Shown here: in pieces, positions 1 to 6,016 of the stretch
Layout: each line of letters starts with the position of its first letter
How positions within the stretch are numbered: the stretch's first letter is position 1
Assembly: GCA_963751355.1 (NCBI GenBank)
Contig: CAVVVS010000030.1
Coordinates: 1 to 6,139, forward strand
Length of the DNA stretch: 6,139 bases
From: CAVVVS01 sp963751355
GTDB taxonomy: Bacteria; Bacteroidota; Ignavibacteria; Ignavibacteriales; Ignavibacteriaceae
Direction of reading: 5' to 3'
Notes under the pieces: model-generated
Database searches by the model: none
Told to the model about the DNA's origin: nothing
Seen by the model: the letters and a program-made list of their open reading frames with translations, nothing else
Translations under genes and position numbers: made by a program

Positions 1-2
1 AG

Positions 3-866
3 CTGGTAAAAACACTTGCCGAAGCTTTTTCAATTGCTTATGCACGTTATGAAGATTTTAACCGTGTTGAATCTACGAATGAAGAGCTTAATAAGCTATC
101 TGGTGAGTTAAAAATAAAAAACAAAGAATTGGAAAACGAGAATGAGCGGAAAGCAATCGAACTGGAAGAAGCGCGCGAACTTCAGCTTGCTATGCTGCCC
201 AAACAAATACCGGAACACCCTGAATTGGACATTAAAGTTTATATGCAGACAGCTACTGAAGTCGGCGGAGATTATTATGATTTTTCCTCTCACATAGACG
301 GCTCGTTCAACATCGCAATCGGTGATGCTACGGGACACGGAATGATAGCCGGTACACTAGTTACAATGATAAAATCTTTATTCGTAGCAAATTCATCTGA
401 TACAGATATTGAAGACTTTTTTATTTCATCAAATACAGCAATTAAAAATGCGAATCTTAAAAGAATGATGGTTGCATTTGCTATGGCTAATATCTGCGGT
501 AATCGCTTGAAAGTGCTGAATGCCGGTATGCCGCCGGTTTATTATTATAAAAAGAATAGCGGTGAAATCATAGAGCTTGGGGGGAATAATTTTCCGTTGG
601 GCGCTATACTTAAGGTTAAGTATAAGGCCGACGAAATTGAAATGAATAAAGGAGATGTTATTCTCATGCTGAGCGACGGATTTCCTGAATTAAAAAATAA
701 AACGGATGATCTCTACGGATATGAAAAACTTGTAAGCACATTTTCTCAAAGTGCCGATAAAAGTACGGAAAAAATTATTAGCTCTCTTAAAAACGAAGGC
801 TCAAATTGGGTTAACGGCAAAGAACCTGAAGACGATGTGACATTTGTTGTTATCAAAATAAAATAA
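3..866 (+). CDS. PP2C/SpoIIE-family serine/threonine phosphatase, 5'-truncated by the window edge
   Basis: The frame is open from the left edge, so only the last 287 residues are seen and the true start lies outside. A TTG at 129 is in frame but falls inside the coiled coil and is not a credible start. Residues 1-20 (VKTLAEAFSIAYARYEDF) look like the end of a GAF-like sensory domain; this is recalled similarity only. Residues about 20-66 are charged and heptad-like, a probable coiled coil, followed by the linker LQLAMLPK. The rest is a SpoIIE-like PP2C domain. Its metal-binding aspartates are D90 (VGGDYYDF), D108 (GDATGHGM), D225 (LSDGFPEL) and D278 (DDVTF), so it should be catalytically active. 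Phosphatases of this family dephosphorylate STAS-domain anti-sigma antagonists, or similar Ser/Thr phosphoproteins, in the cytoplasm. The next gene carries a paralogous domain 144 nt downstream on the same strand, possibly co-transcribed. The input signal cannot be judged from this fragment. Confidence 0.9.
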   Translation: MVKTLAEAFSIAYARYEDFNRVESTNEELNKLSGELKIKNKELENENERKAIELEEARELQLAMLPKQIPEHPELDIKVYMQTATEVGGDYYDFSSHIDGSFNIAIGDATGHGMIAGTLVTMIKSLFVANSSDTDIEDFFISSNTAIKNANLKRMMVAFAMANICGNRLKVLNAGMPPVYYYKKNSGEIIELGGNNFPLGAILKVKYKADEIEMNKGDVILMLSDGFPELKNKTDDLYGYEKLVSTFSQSADKSTEKIISSLKNEGSNWVNGKEPEDDVTFVVIKIK

Positions 867-871
867 TGCTT

Positions 872-887
872 GTCCGCCGAAGTGGAC
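872..887 (+). other. small hairpin just after the first phosphatase gene
   Basis: GTCCGC and GTGGAC pair over 6 bp (one G-T wobble) around a CGAA loop, 5 nt after the stop codon. No run of T follows, so this is not a classical intrinsic terminator. It could be an mRNA 3' processing or stability structure. The remaining bases up to 1010 hold no other structure I can support, apart from a weak AAGG ribosome-binding site at 1000-1003. Confidence 0.3.
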
Positions 888-1010
888 TGAACTTGATTCG
901 GAATCTAATAAATAAAACCATATGCTTCTCTCCATATTGATGAGGGATGAATATTAAAAACAGTTCTTTTTACTGAGGTTATTAAAATTTTCAAAAATTA
1001 AGGTCTAATT

Positions 1011-4000
1011 ATGACATTTATAAATAAATTTTATCATTTAATATTTTTAACAATCACAATACTCCTATTAACCGCGGGTAATCTAAAAGCACAGGATAAA
1101 TATTTTTTCGAAAAGTTGTCGGTTTCCGATGGATTATCCAATTCAGTTGTTCATGACACATATCAGGATCATCTTGGGTATCTCTGGATCTGCACTATAG
1201 ACGGACTGGATAGATACGACGGTTACACCATTAAAGTTTACAAAAATATTCCTGGTGATTCCACCAGTCTGCCTTATAATAATGTTTCTGCAGTAAGCGA
1301 GGATAATAACGGTAATTTATTTGTCGGAAATACCGGCTATGTAAGCATATACAACAGGGCTGAGGATAATTTTACCAACATATCAATAGATAATGGATCG
1401 CAGTTAAACCCGTCGCAAGTAAACGCTTTTCTGAGTGATTCAAAGAACAAGCTGTGGATAACTACAAGTTATACCGGCGTTCAATTATATGATAAAAAAA
1501 CAAAAAAGTTTAAGGGTATAAACTTCCGGGATTATTCGGGAAAAATTATTCATTTCGATCAAATAATAAATGCTTACGGAATAACCGAGTTAAAAAACGG
1601 CAACATTTTAGTCACATCTCTACAAAATGGAGTATTCATATATAATCCATCAACTAATGAATTCCAGCCCTACTTTTCTAATCCTAAATTAAACACAAAA
1701 AATATAGCCGGTATCTTTGAAGAGAGTTCCGGGAAATTATGGCTCGGCGGTAAAGATAAAATAATAATCTATAACCCGAACACGTATGAGATGAAAACTA
1801 TAGATATGTATTCCAGGTTTCCTAAGGAAGGGCATAACAATTATTACGGATTATTCTATCAAGATAGCAACAAACACATTTTTATGATTTGCAATTACGG
1901 AATTCTTGAAACAGATACTAAAGCAAGCTATTTTTCTCTGCTTACAAAAAATTTACCTAATATTTCCCTTAGTTATTTCTACAGAGATAATTTTGGTATA
2001 TACTGGATCTCAACCATCGGAAACGGATTGTACCGGTTTGACCCTGCCAAAAAACCTTTTCAATATTTCCCGGTTAATCATAAAAGTAATTCAGCTGCAA
2101 GTGCTTCTCAAATAATCAGTGTTGTTCAAAATCCATCAAAGAAAAATGAGCTTGTGGTATCCCAGGAAAATCACGGCATATTTAAATTCGACAGGAACAC
2201 AAACAAATTTACAAAAATTCAAAACCAGGCAGGCAACAATTTATTAGTAGATGAAAATGAAAATTTATGGTATTCAGCGGACAGCGCTTTATATGAGCTT
2301 AATTTAAAAACGGGTAAAAAAGAAGAATTTCCTTTTAAGAATACTTCCTATACAAGACCACCTTTCAATATTAATAGAATTAAAATCGGGCCGGATGGGA
2401 ATATCTGGATTGCGTACAGGCAGGGCATTAATGTGTTTAACCCGGAAACAAGAACCTTTCACAGACTTCCGACATTAACAAATAAAAAAGCCAGCCCCGG
2501 GCTTATCTCTGAAATCAGGAATATAGCAGATAATAATAAGCCTATTGCTGCTATACTAAAGGTAGGAGAAAGTGCAAATCTTTCAAAAGATTTTAGTCTT
2601 GCTAAAACAACTAAAGTATTAATTATAAATCTCGGTGAAGGAAGATTGAGCAGCTTAGATGAAAATATGTTCGACTTCGGCTGGATTGAAGATTCAAACG
2701 GGAAAAAAATATGGTCAGCCGGTTCTTTACAAAAATCATTTAACGACGGCGGCGGATATAAGAATAGGATTACACCCGGCTGCATTGAACTGCCGGCAGG
2801 AAAATACAGCCTTCACTACATTTCGGATATCGGACATAATTACGGTGCTTTTAATGTTGCTGCTCCGCCGGATTCGGAATGGTATGGAATACAGGTTATA
2901 CCAATTAGCAATGAACAATATTCCGGCTTGAAGAAAAAAATTAAAACAGAATCAAATAATAAATATTTTCCGCCTTTTGAAAGAGCAAGCGATATTGAAT
3001 TTAGCAGAAAGTATATAAATACTGCATGGATCGGAACCTTTGGAGCCGGTTTAATTAAATTAAATTTATCGAACAACACTTATAAAGATTATCGTTTCGA
3101 TAATGGTAAAGAGAGATTCCCGCTTATAAATATTCTGTACGGTTTGTTTGAAGACAGGGATGGAATGATTTGGGCACTTACAGACGCAGGTTTAGTCCGT
3201 TTTAATCCGGAGACAGAAAAATTCCGGTTGATAACGCAAAAAGACGGTCTTGCAAGTAACATTGTTTTATTCATTACTCAGGATCTGAACGGCAATTTAT
3301 GGTTCGGAACTCCGGGCGGAATATCGATGCTGGATAAAAAAAACAACACCGGCAATTTAAATTTTATAAACTATGATAATAAAGACGGAATAAACGACCT
3401 GCCTGTTAACCTTTCGCTTGCAATGACTGCAGACGGGGAAATTTTCTACGGAGGATACAACGGCCTGAATGCTTTTTACCCGGGAAGTGCAAATAAAACA
3501 CTACCCGATCCAATAATAACAGGCTTAACTATTTCCGGAATGCCTGTTGAAAAACTTGCTGATGAACTGAATCTTAAGACAGACATAAGTGAAGCCAAAC
3601 AGATTGAATTACCTTATTCAGATAACAACCTTTCATTTGAATTTGCATCAATTCACTTTTCGCGCCCGGCAAAAAACAAAATTGCATATATGCTGCAAGG
3701 ACTGGATAAGAACTGGAACTACACCAAGAGGAGATTTGCTTCTTACTTAAATCTTTCCCCCGGTAAATATGTTTTTAAAGTAAAAGGCTCCAACGGCGAC
3801 GGGATCTGGAATCCGAAAGTTGCTTCATTAAAAATTATTATTACTCCGCCATGGTACCGTACAACAATTGCCTATATATTTTACGGGATTTTGTTTGCCG
3901 GGTTAGTTTTCGGCTTCGATAGATTTCAACGAAGAAGATTGTTAAGTAAAGAAAGAAACGCTGCTGCAATAAAGGAAGCGCAACTGCGCGCTAAAATTGC

Positions 4001-4736
4001 CGAGACTGAAAATGAACGCAAAACAAAAGAACTTGAAGAAGCAAGACAGCTTCAGCTTTCTCTGCTTCCTAAAAACTTACCCGAACTTCCTCATCTGGAT
4101 ATAGCCGTTTATATGAAAACCGCTACTGAAGTCGGCGGAGATTATTATGATTTCCACTTAGCCATTGACGGAACTTTAACGGTTGTTCTTGGAGATGCAA
4201 CCGGGCACGGAATGAAAGCCGGAACAATGGTAACAGCGGCGAAATCTCTTTTTAACAGTTACGCTTCTAATCCCGATATACTTTTTACTTTTCATGAAAT
4301 GTCGCGCTGCATAAAGCAAATGCATTTTCATATGCTTACAATGTGCCTTGCAATGCTTAAAATCAGCGGCGATAAAATAAGAATGTCTTCCGCCGGGATG
4401 CCGCCGATTTTTATTTACAGAAAATATGACAGAACAATTGAAGAGCATGTAATAAAAGGAATGCCGCTCGGTGCAATTGACAAATTTCCTTACGACTTAA
4501 AAGAAACGAAATTAAAAACCGGCGATACGTTATTATTGTTCAGCGACGGACTGCCGGAACTTCATAATTCTAATGAAGATATGTTCGGTTATAAAAGAGT
4601 TAGAAATGTTTTTGAAGATGTGGCAGAAAAAAGTCCCGAAGAAATTATAGAGCATTTAAAAACCCAGGGCTCAAAATGGGTAGATGACAAAGATCCCGAT
4701 GATGACGTTACATTTGTGGTTATTAAGATTAAGTGA
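1011..4736 (+). CDS. Periplasmic propeller sensor (Reg_prop + Y_Y_Y) fused through one TM helix to a PP2C/SpoIIE phosphatase
   Basis: This 1241-residue protein probably senses an extracytoplasmic ligand and controls a cytoplasmic Ser/Thr phosphatase. Residues 1-27 are a signal peptide (likely cleavage after LKA, A27). Propeller repeats start near residue 35 (GYLWICTIDGLDRYDG at 56-71) and run to about 825 (WIGTFGAGL at 673-681, YGGYNGLNAFYPG at 813-825). I count about 14, enough for two seven-bladed propellers as in hybrid two-component sensors. Residues about 500-633 interrupt them with a separate module. A Y_Y_Y domain follows (about 835-948, ending TPPWYRT), then a TM helix (952-969), a coiled coil (972-1015) and a PP2C domain with aspartates D1044, D1062, D1179 and D1232 in place. 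There is no histidine kinase, receiver or HTH, so it is not a hybrid two-component protein. The start has AAGG 7 nt upstream and begins a good signal peptide. Domain order is clear; ligand and target are unknown. Confidence 0.95.
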   Translation: MTFINKFYHLIFLTITILLLTAGNLKAQDKYFFEKLSVSDGLSNSVVHDTYQDHLGYLWICTIDGLDRYDGYTIKVYKNIPGDSTSLPYNNVSAVSEDNNGNLFVGNTGYVSIYNRAEDNFTNISIDNGSQLNPSQVNAFLSDSKNKLWITTSYTGVQLYDKKTKKFKGINFRDYSGKIIHFDQIINAYGITELKNGNILVTSLQNGVFIYNPSTNEFQPYFSNPKLNTKNIAGIFEESSGKLWLGGKDKIIIYNPNTYEMKTIDMYSRFPKEGHNNYYGLFYQDSNKHIFMICNYGILETDTKASYFSLLTKNLPNISLSYFYRDNFGIYWISTIGNGLYRFDPAKKPFQYFPVNHKSNSAASASQIISVVQNPSKKNELVVSQENHGIFKFDRNTNKFTKIQNQAGNNLLVDENENLWYSADSALYELNLKTGKKEEFPFKNTSYTRPPFNINRIKIGPDGNIWIAYRQGINVFNPETRTFHRLPTLTNKKASPGLISEIRNIADNNKPIAAILKVGESANLSKDFSLAKTTKVLIINLGEGRLSSLDENMFDFGWIEDSNGKKIWSAGSLQKSFNDGGGYKNRITPGCIELPAGKYSLHYISDIGHNYGAFNVAAPPDSEWYGIQVIPISNEQYSGLKKKIKTESNNKYFPPFERASDIEFSRKYINTAWIGTFGAGLIKLNLSNNTYKDYRFDNGKERFPLINILYGLFEDRDGMIWALTDAGLVRFNPETEKFRLITQKDGLASNIVLFITQDLNGNLWFGTPGGISMLDKKNNTGNLNFINYDNKDGINDLPVNLSLAMTADGEIFYGGYNGLNAFYPGSANKTLPDPIITGLTISGMPVEKLADELNLKTDISEAKQIELPYSDNNLSFEFASIHFSRPAKNKIAYMLQGLDKNWNYTKRRFASYLNLSPGKYVFKVKGSNGDGIWNPKVASLKIIITPPWYRTTIAYIFYGILFAGLVFGFDRFQRRRLLSKERNAAAIKEAQLRAKIAETENERKTKELEEARQLQLSLLPKNLPELPHLDIAVYMKTATEVGGDYYDFHLAIDGTLTVVLGDATGHGMKAGTMVTAAKSLFNSYASNPDILFTFHEMSRCIKQMHFHMLTMCLAMLKISGDKIRMSSAGMPPIFIYRKYDRTIEEHVIKGMPLGAIDKFPYDLKETKLKTGDTLLLFSDGLPELHNSNEDMFGYKRVRNVFEDVAEKSPEEIIEHLKTQGSKWVDDKDPDDDVTFVVIKIK
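2508..2909 (+). other. Non-propeller module inserted in the sensor domain (about residues 500-633)
   Basis: This part of the sensor lacks the propeller pattern. It begins after the repeat ending in the NPETRTFHRL region and ends just before the repeat with WIGTFGAGL. It contains KIWSAGSLQKSFNDGGG, then LPAGKYSLHYISD (594-606), HNYGAFN (609-615) and PPDSEWYGIQVIPI (619-632). The alternating hydrophobic pattern suggests a beta-sandwich. I recall similar strings (LPAG-x-Y-x-L-x-Y-x-SD, then H-x-YG-x-WN-x-x-PP, then YGI) in other exported Bacteroidota-type proteins but cannot name a family. Boundaries are approximate. Confidence 0.6.
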
Positions 4737-4760
4737 TAGTGTCGATAGATGGTTTATCAT

Positions 4761-4787
4761 TTTGAATATGTATCGTCCCTACGGGAC
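4761..4787 (-). repeat. Inverted repeat unit: first hairpin plus spacer on the minus strand
   Basis: On the minus strand this reads GTCCC-GTA-GGGAC followed by a spacer starting GATACATATTC. This matches the hairpin and spacer of the unit at 5261 (loop GTA, then GATACATAT). It is the only unit in reverse orientation and lies 38 nt after the sensor gene's stop codon. On the + strand the hairpin (4775-4787) is followed by TCGTTTT, so it might also act as a weak terminator for that gene. No second hairpin is recognisable on its far side. Confidence 0.6.
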
Positions 4788-4814
4788 TCGTTTTGATGAT
4801 TGTGATTTAGTTTC

Positions 4815-4859
4815 AAGCCGGATTACGCCAAAGGCGTCCCTTCGGGAAAATCCGGCCTT
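4815..4859. repeat. Branched (three-way) palindrome
   Basis: An outer 8-bp stem, GCCGGATT (4817-4824) with AATCCGGC (4849-4856), extends to AA/TT with one bulged base. It encloses two smaller hairpins: ACGCC-AAA-GGCGT (4825-4837) and CCC-TTC-GGG (4838-4846). The whole can fold as a three-way junction in RNA or single-stranded DNA. The outer stem shares CGGATT/AATCCG with the second hairpin of the standard unit, so it may be such a hairpin with its 2-nt loop replaced by a 24-nt insert. That derivation is an inference. Confidence 0.7.
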
Positions 4860-4871
4860 ACAAAATGTTTC

Positions 4872-4912
4872 GTGCCGATGGCACTTATGTAAACTTGTTA
4901 TCAATTCATCGA
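4872..4912 (+). repeat. Repeat unit, GTGCC type, upstream
   Basis: The first hairpin is GTGCC-GAT-GGCAC (4872-4884), the same 5-3-5 design as the other units. After 16 nt comes TCAATTCATCGA, a decayed form of the palindrome TCGATTAATCGA found in the downstream copy. The next unit starts 51 nt later, the same step as in the downstream copy. Confidence 0.65.
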
Positions 4913-4922
4913 GTTAAATCAA

Positions 4923-4970
4923 GAGGCGTAGCCTCGGTTTATATTATAATAACGGATTTTAATCCGTTGG
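4923..4970 (+). repeat. Complete composite repeat unit, GAGGC type
   Basis: This is the best reference unit. Hairpin 1 is GAGGC-GTA-GCCTC (4923-4935). A 15-nt AT-rich spacer follows, then hairpin 2, AACGGATT-TT-AATCCGTT (4951-4968), a perfect 8-bp stem, then GG. The tail continues GATAGGAAGAAC and an A-rich stretch before the next unit. Confidence 0.8.
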
Positions 4971-4997
4971 ATAGGAAGAACAAACACATAAAAATGA

Positions 4998-5036
4998 GAA
5001 CCGTGGGTTCGGATCATATTTGGGAAAATCCGCCGT
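4998..5036 (+). repeat. Repeat unit, GAACC type, second hairpin decayed
   Basis: Hairpin 1, GAACC-GTG-GGTTC (4998-5010), is perfect and starts 75 nt after the previous unit's hairpin. The spacer (GGATCATATTT) is recognisable. At the expected second-hairpin position only a right-arm-like AATCCG remains, so that hairpin cannot form. Confidence 0.65.
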
Positions 5037-5057
5037 TAATAAATGTTCACAAGTATG

Positions 5058-5085
5058 GAGCTCAAAGAATTGATAAGGATTAATT
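5058..5085 (+). repeat. Possible remnant repeat unit
   Basis: GAGCTC at 5058-5063 could be a first hairpin that lost its loop. AATTGATAAGGATTAATT (5068-5085) is an 18-nt imperfect palindrome of the same length as hairpin 2. The spacing does not fit a normal unit, so this is a weak call; it lies in the one irregular gap of the array. Confidence 0.3.
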
Positions 5086-5112
5086 TGAAAACTAAGTTAA
5101 AAATAAATCTAA

Positions 5113-5160
5113 GAGGCGTAGCCTCGGTTCACATTGTAATAACAGAAATTAGTCTGTTGA
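5113..5160 (+). repeat. Composite repeat unit, GAGGC type
   Basis: Hairpin 1 is GAGGC-GTA-GCCTC (5113-5125), followed by a 15-nt spacer. Hairpin 2 is AACAGAAATTAGTCTGTT (5141-5158) with six outer pairs. Compared with the reference unit, its fourth pair has changed from G-C to A-T on both arms, a compensatory change. The inner two pairs are lost. Confidence 0.75.
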
Positions 5161-5188
5161 CTAAAACAAGAAGATAAACCGGAAAAGA

Positions 5189-5236
5189 GAACCATAGGTT
5201 CGACCAATATTATAACAACGGAATTTATTCCGTTGG
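5189..5236 (+). repeat. Complete composite repeat unit, GAACC type
   Basis: Hairpin 1 is GAACC-ATA-GGTTC (5189-5201), followed by a 15-nt spacer. Hairpin 2 is AACGGAAT-TT-ATTCCGTT (5217-5234), a perfect 8-bp stem. The seventh pair is A-T where the reference unit has T-A, another paired change. It starts 76 nt after the previous unit. Confidence 0.8.
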
Positions 5237-5260
5237 ATAAAACACTAAAAATAAACTTGA

Positions 5261-5292
5261 GAGCCGTAGGCTCGATACATATAAATAATTGG
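5261..5292 (+). repeat. Repeat unit, GAGCC type, joined to the transposase gene and lacking hairpin 2
   Basis: Hairpin 1 is GAGCC-GTA-GGCTC (5261-5273), followed by a 15-nt spacer, GATACATATAAATAA. Hairpin 2 is absent and the unit resumes with TTGG (5289-5292), like the GTTGG tail of full units. The tail GGTAAGAAACAAT then leads directly to the transposase ATG and supplies its only purine-rich stretch. Confidence 0.7.
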
Positions 5293-5303
5293 TAAGAAAC
5301 AAT

Positions 5304-5765
5304 ATGGCAAGCACATATCATCAAATATATCTTCAAACTGTATTTGCGGTAAAATACCGCAGAGCCTTGATCCACACATCCTGGAAAGATAAGCTCTTTG
5401 GCGTTATCGGTAATCTGATAAACGAAGCGGAATGTAAAACCATAATTGTGAACGGAGTAGAAGATCACGTACACTGTCTTATTGGCTTAAAGCCTGTCGT
5501 GTCCGTATCAGAGTTGATAAAAACCGTTAAAGCTAAATCATCGAAATATGTAAATGAGAATAAATTAACTGAAAGCAGGTTTGAGTGGCAGAAAGGATAT
5601 GGTGTCTTTTCTTACGGTCAGTCACAGGTGGATAATGTTTATAATTATATCCTGAAACAGGAAAAGCATCATAAGAAACGCACATTTAGAGAAGAGTATC
5701 TGGAGTTTCTGAAGAGATTTAAGATTGAGTATGATGAGAAGTACGTGTTTCAGAAGCTGATATAG
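5304..5765 (+). CDS. REP-associated tyrosine transposase (RAYT-like, IS200/Y1 HUH family)
   Basis: This 153-residue protein is a single-domain HUH endonuclease of the IS200/IS605 TnpA superfamily, in the RayT-like branch common in Bacteroidota. It is expected to bind hairpins in single-stranded DNA, cut beside them through a covalent tyrosine link, and rejoin strands. Visible motifs are the start MASTYHQIYLQTVFAVKYR, the HUH pair H55 and H57 in DHVHCL, the conserved WQKGYGVFSYG, and YILKQEKHH with catalytic Y115 and Q119 (Y-x-x-x-Q). The length is normal and the gene looks intact. I chose ATG 5304 because the family starts at MA-x-TY; the in-frame TTG at 5289 would add five residues (MVRNN) encoded by repeat-derived sequence. 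GGTAAG at 5291-5296 is a weak ribosome-binding site. No tnpB is present, and hairpin units lie on both sides. Confidence 0.92.
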   Translation: MASTYHQIYLQTVFAVKYRRALIHTSWKDKLFGVIGNLINEAECKTIIVNGVEDHVHCLIGLKPVVSVSELIKTVKAKSSKYVNENKLTESRFEWQKGYGVFSYGQSQVDNVYNYILKQEKHHKKRTFREEYLEFLKRFKIEYDEKYVFQKLI

Positions 5766-5792
5766 TTTTGTTGCAGTATGAAGATATGTTTC

Positions 5793-5833
5793 GTGCCGAT
5801 GGCACTTATGTAAACTTGTTATCGATTAATCGA
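5793..5833 (+). repeat. Repeat unit, GTGCC type, downstream
   Basis: Hairpin 1 is GTGCC-GAT-GGCAC (5793-5805). After 16 nt comes the perfect 12-nt palindrome TCGATTAATCGA (5822-5833), which takes the place of the standard second hairpin. It lies just after the transposase stop codon and might shield the 3' end of that mRNA, but no T-run follows. Confidence 0.7.
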
Positions 5834-5843
5834 GTTAAATCAA

Positions 5844-5912
5844 GAGGCGTAGCATTGCCTGCCGGACAGACAGGCTCAGTTCATATTATAACAACGGATT
5901 TTAATCTGTTGG
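5844..5912 (+). repeat. Composite repeat unit, GAGGC type, interrupted in hairpin 1
   Basis: Hairpin 1 reads GAGGC-GTA-GC, then 21 inserted nt, then CTC; the right arm is split two bases in. The 15-nt spacer is normal. Hairpin 2 is AACGGATTTTAATCTGTT (5893-5910), with one G-C pair turned into a G-T wobble. Without the insertion, the step to the next unit would be exactly 75 nt. Confidence 0.75.
5854..5874. repeat. 21-nt palindromic insertion within a repeat unit
   Basis: The insertion is visible by comparison with the upstream copy, which has none. Its core CCTGCCGGACAGACAGG contains CCTG/CAGG inverted arms, and with one flanking base the arms become GCCTG/CAGGC. It is far more GC-rich than its surroundings. 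I recall similar CCTGCCGGACAGGCAGG-type palindromes dispersed in Bacteroidota-like genomes, but that is not verified here. Confidence 0.7.
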
Positions 5913-5939
5913 ATAGAAAAAGCGAGAACAAATTATGGA

Positions 5940-5986
5940 GAACCGTAGGTTGACCTTTATACTACAACAACGGAATTCATTCCCTT
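5940..5986 (+). repeat. Composite repeat unit, GAACC type, slightly decayed
   Basis: Hairpin 1 is GAACC-GTA-GGTTG (5940-5952), with the outermost pair lost. The spacer is 16 nt instead of 15. Hairpin 2 is AACGGAATTCATTCCCTT (5969-5986), with seven of eight pairs intact. It follows a GAGGC-type unit, as in the upstream array. Confidence 0.7.
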
Positions 5987-6016
5987 GAAGTAAAGAAAGA
6001 TCATTATGATATCTGT

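Larger units (their letters stand above)
4865..4974 (+). repeat. Direct repeat, upstream copy
   Basis: This 110-nt stretch recurs at 5786-5916. There are 104 matching positions of 110, plus a 21-nt insertion in the downstream copy. The first 68 nt differ at only two positions (4903 and 4907), both of which break a 12-nt palindrome that is intact downstream. The copies lie 921 nt apart on either side of the transposase gene, consistent with duplication of a block or with two related element boundaries. Confidence 0.9.
5786..5916 (+). repeat. Direct repeat, downstream copy with 21-nt insertion
   Basis: This matches 4865-4974 at 104 of 110 positions and starts 21 nt after the transposase stop codon. 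The only length difference is the insertion at 5854-5874. The copy contains the GTGCC-type unit and the GAGGC-type unit in the same order and at the same 51-nt step as upstream. Confidence 0.9.

Noticed and set aside
867..1010. Promoter for the sensor gene
   Set aside because: No Bacteroidota-type TAnnTTTG box or convincing -35/-10 pair is visible. Co-transcription with the upstream gene is possible.
2459..3274. Minus-strand genes inside the sensor gene
   Set aside because: Several short open frames lie antisense to a clear long coding region. They have no recognisable motifs and are shadows.
1011..4736. Hybrid two-component (HTCS) histidine kinase
   Set aside because: After the TM helix there is no H-box, ATPase, receiver or AraC-type HTH. 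The output domain clearly has SpoIIE/PP2C motifs.
4734..4763. Intrinsic terminator of the sensor gene (TGATA with TATCA, then TTTTG)
   Set aside because: The stem is only 5 bp and AT-rich with a loop of 16 nt, and it includes the stop codon. It is too weak to call.
4684..5083. Small genes in the repeat region (frames starting at 4684, 4865 and 5768)
   Set aside because: They overlap hairpin repeats, show no family resemblance beyond the repeat itself, and have no ribosome-binding site. They look like translations of repeats.
4865..5916. att-type direct repeats of an integrative element
   Set aside because: There is no integrase or tRNA gene, and the repeated sequence is itself made of array units, so duplication of array blocks explains it better.
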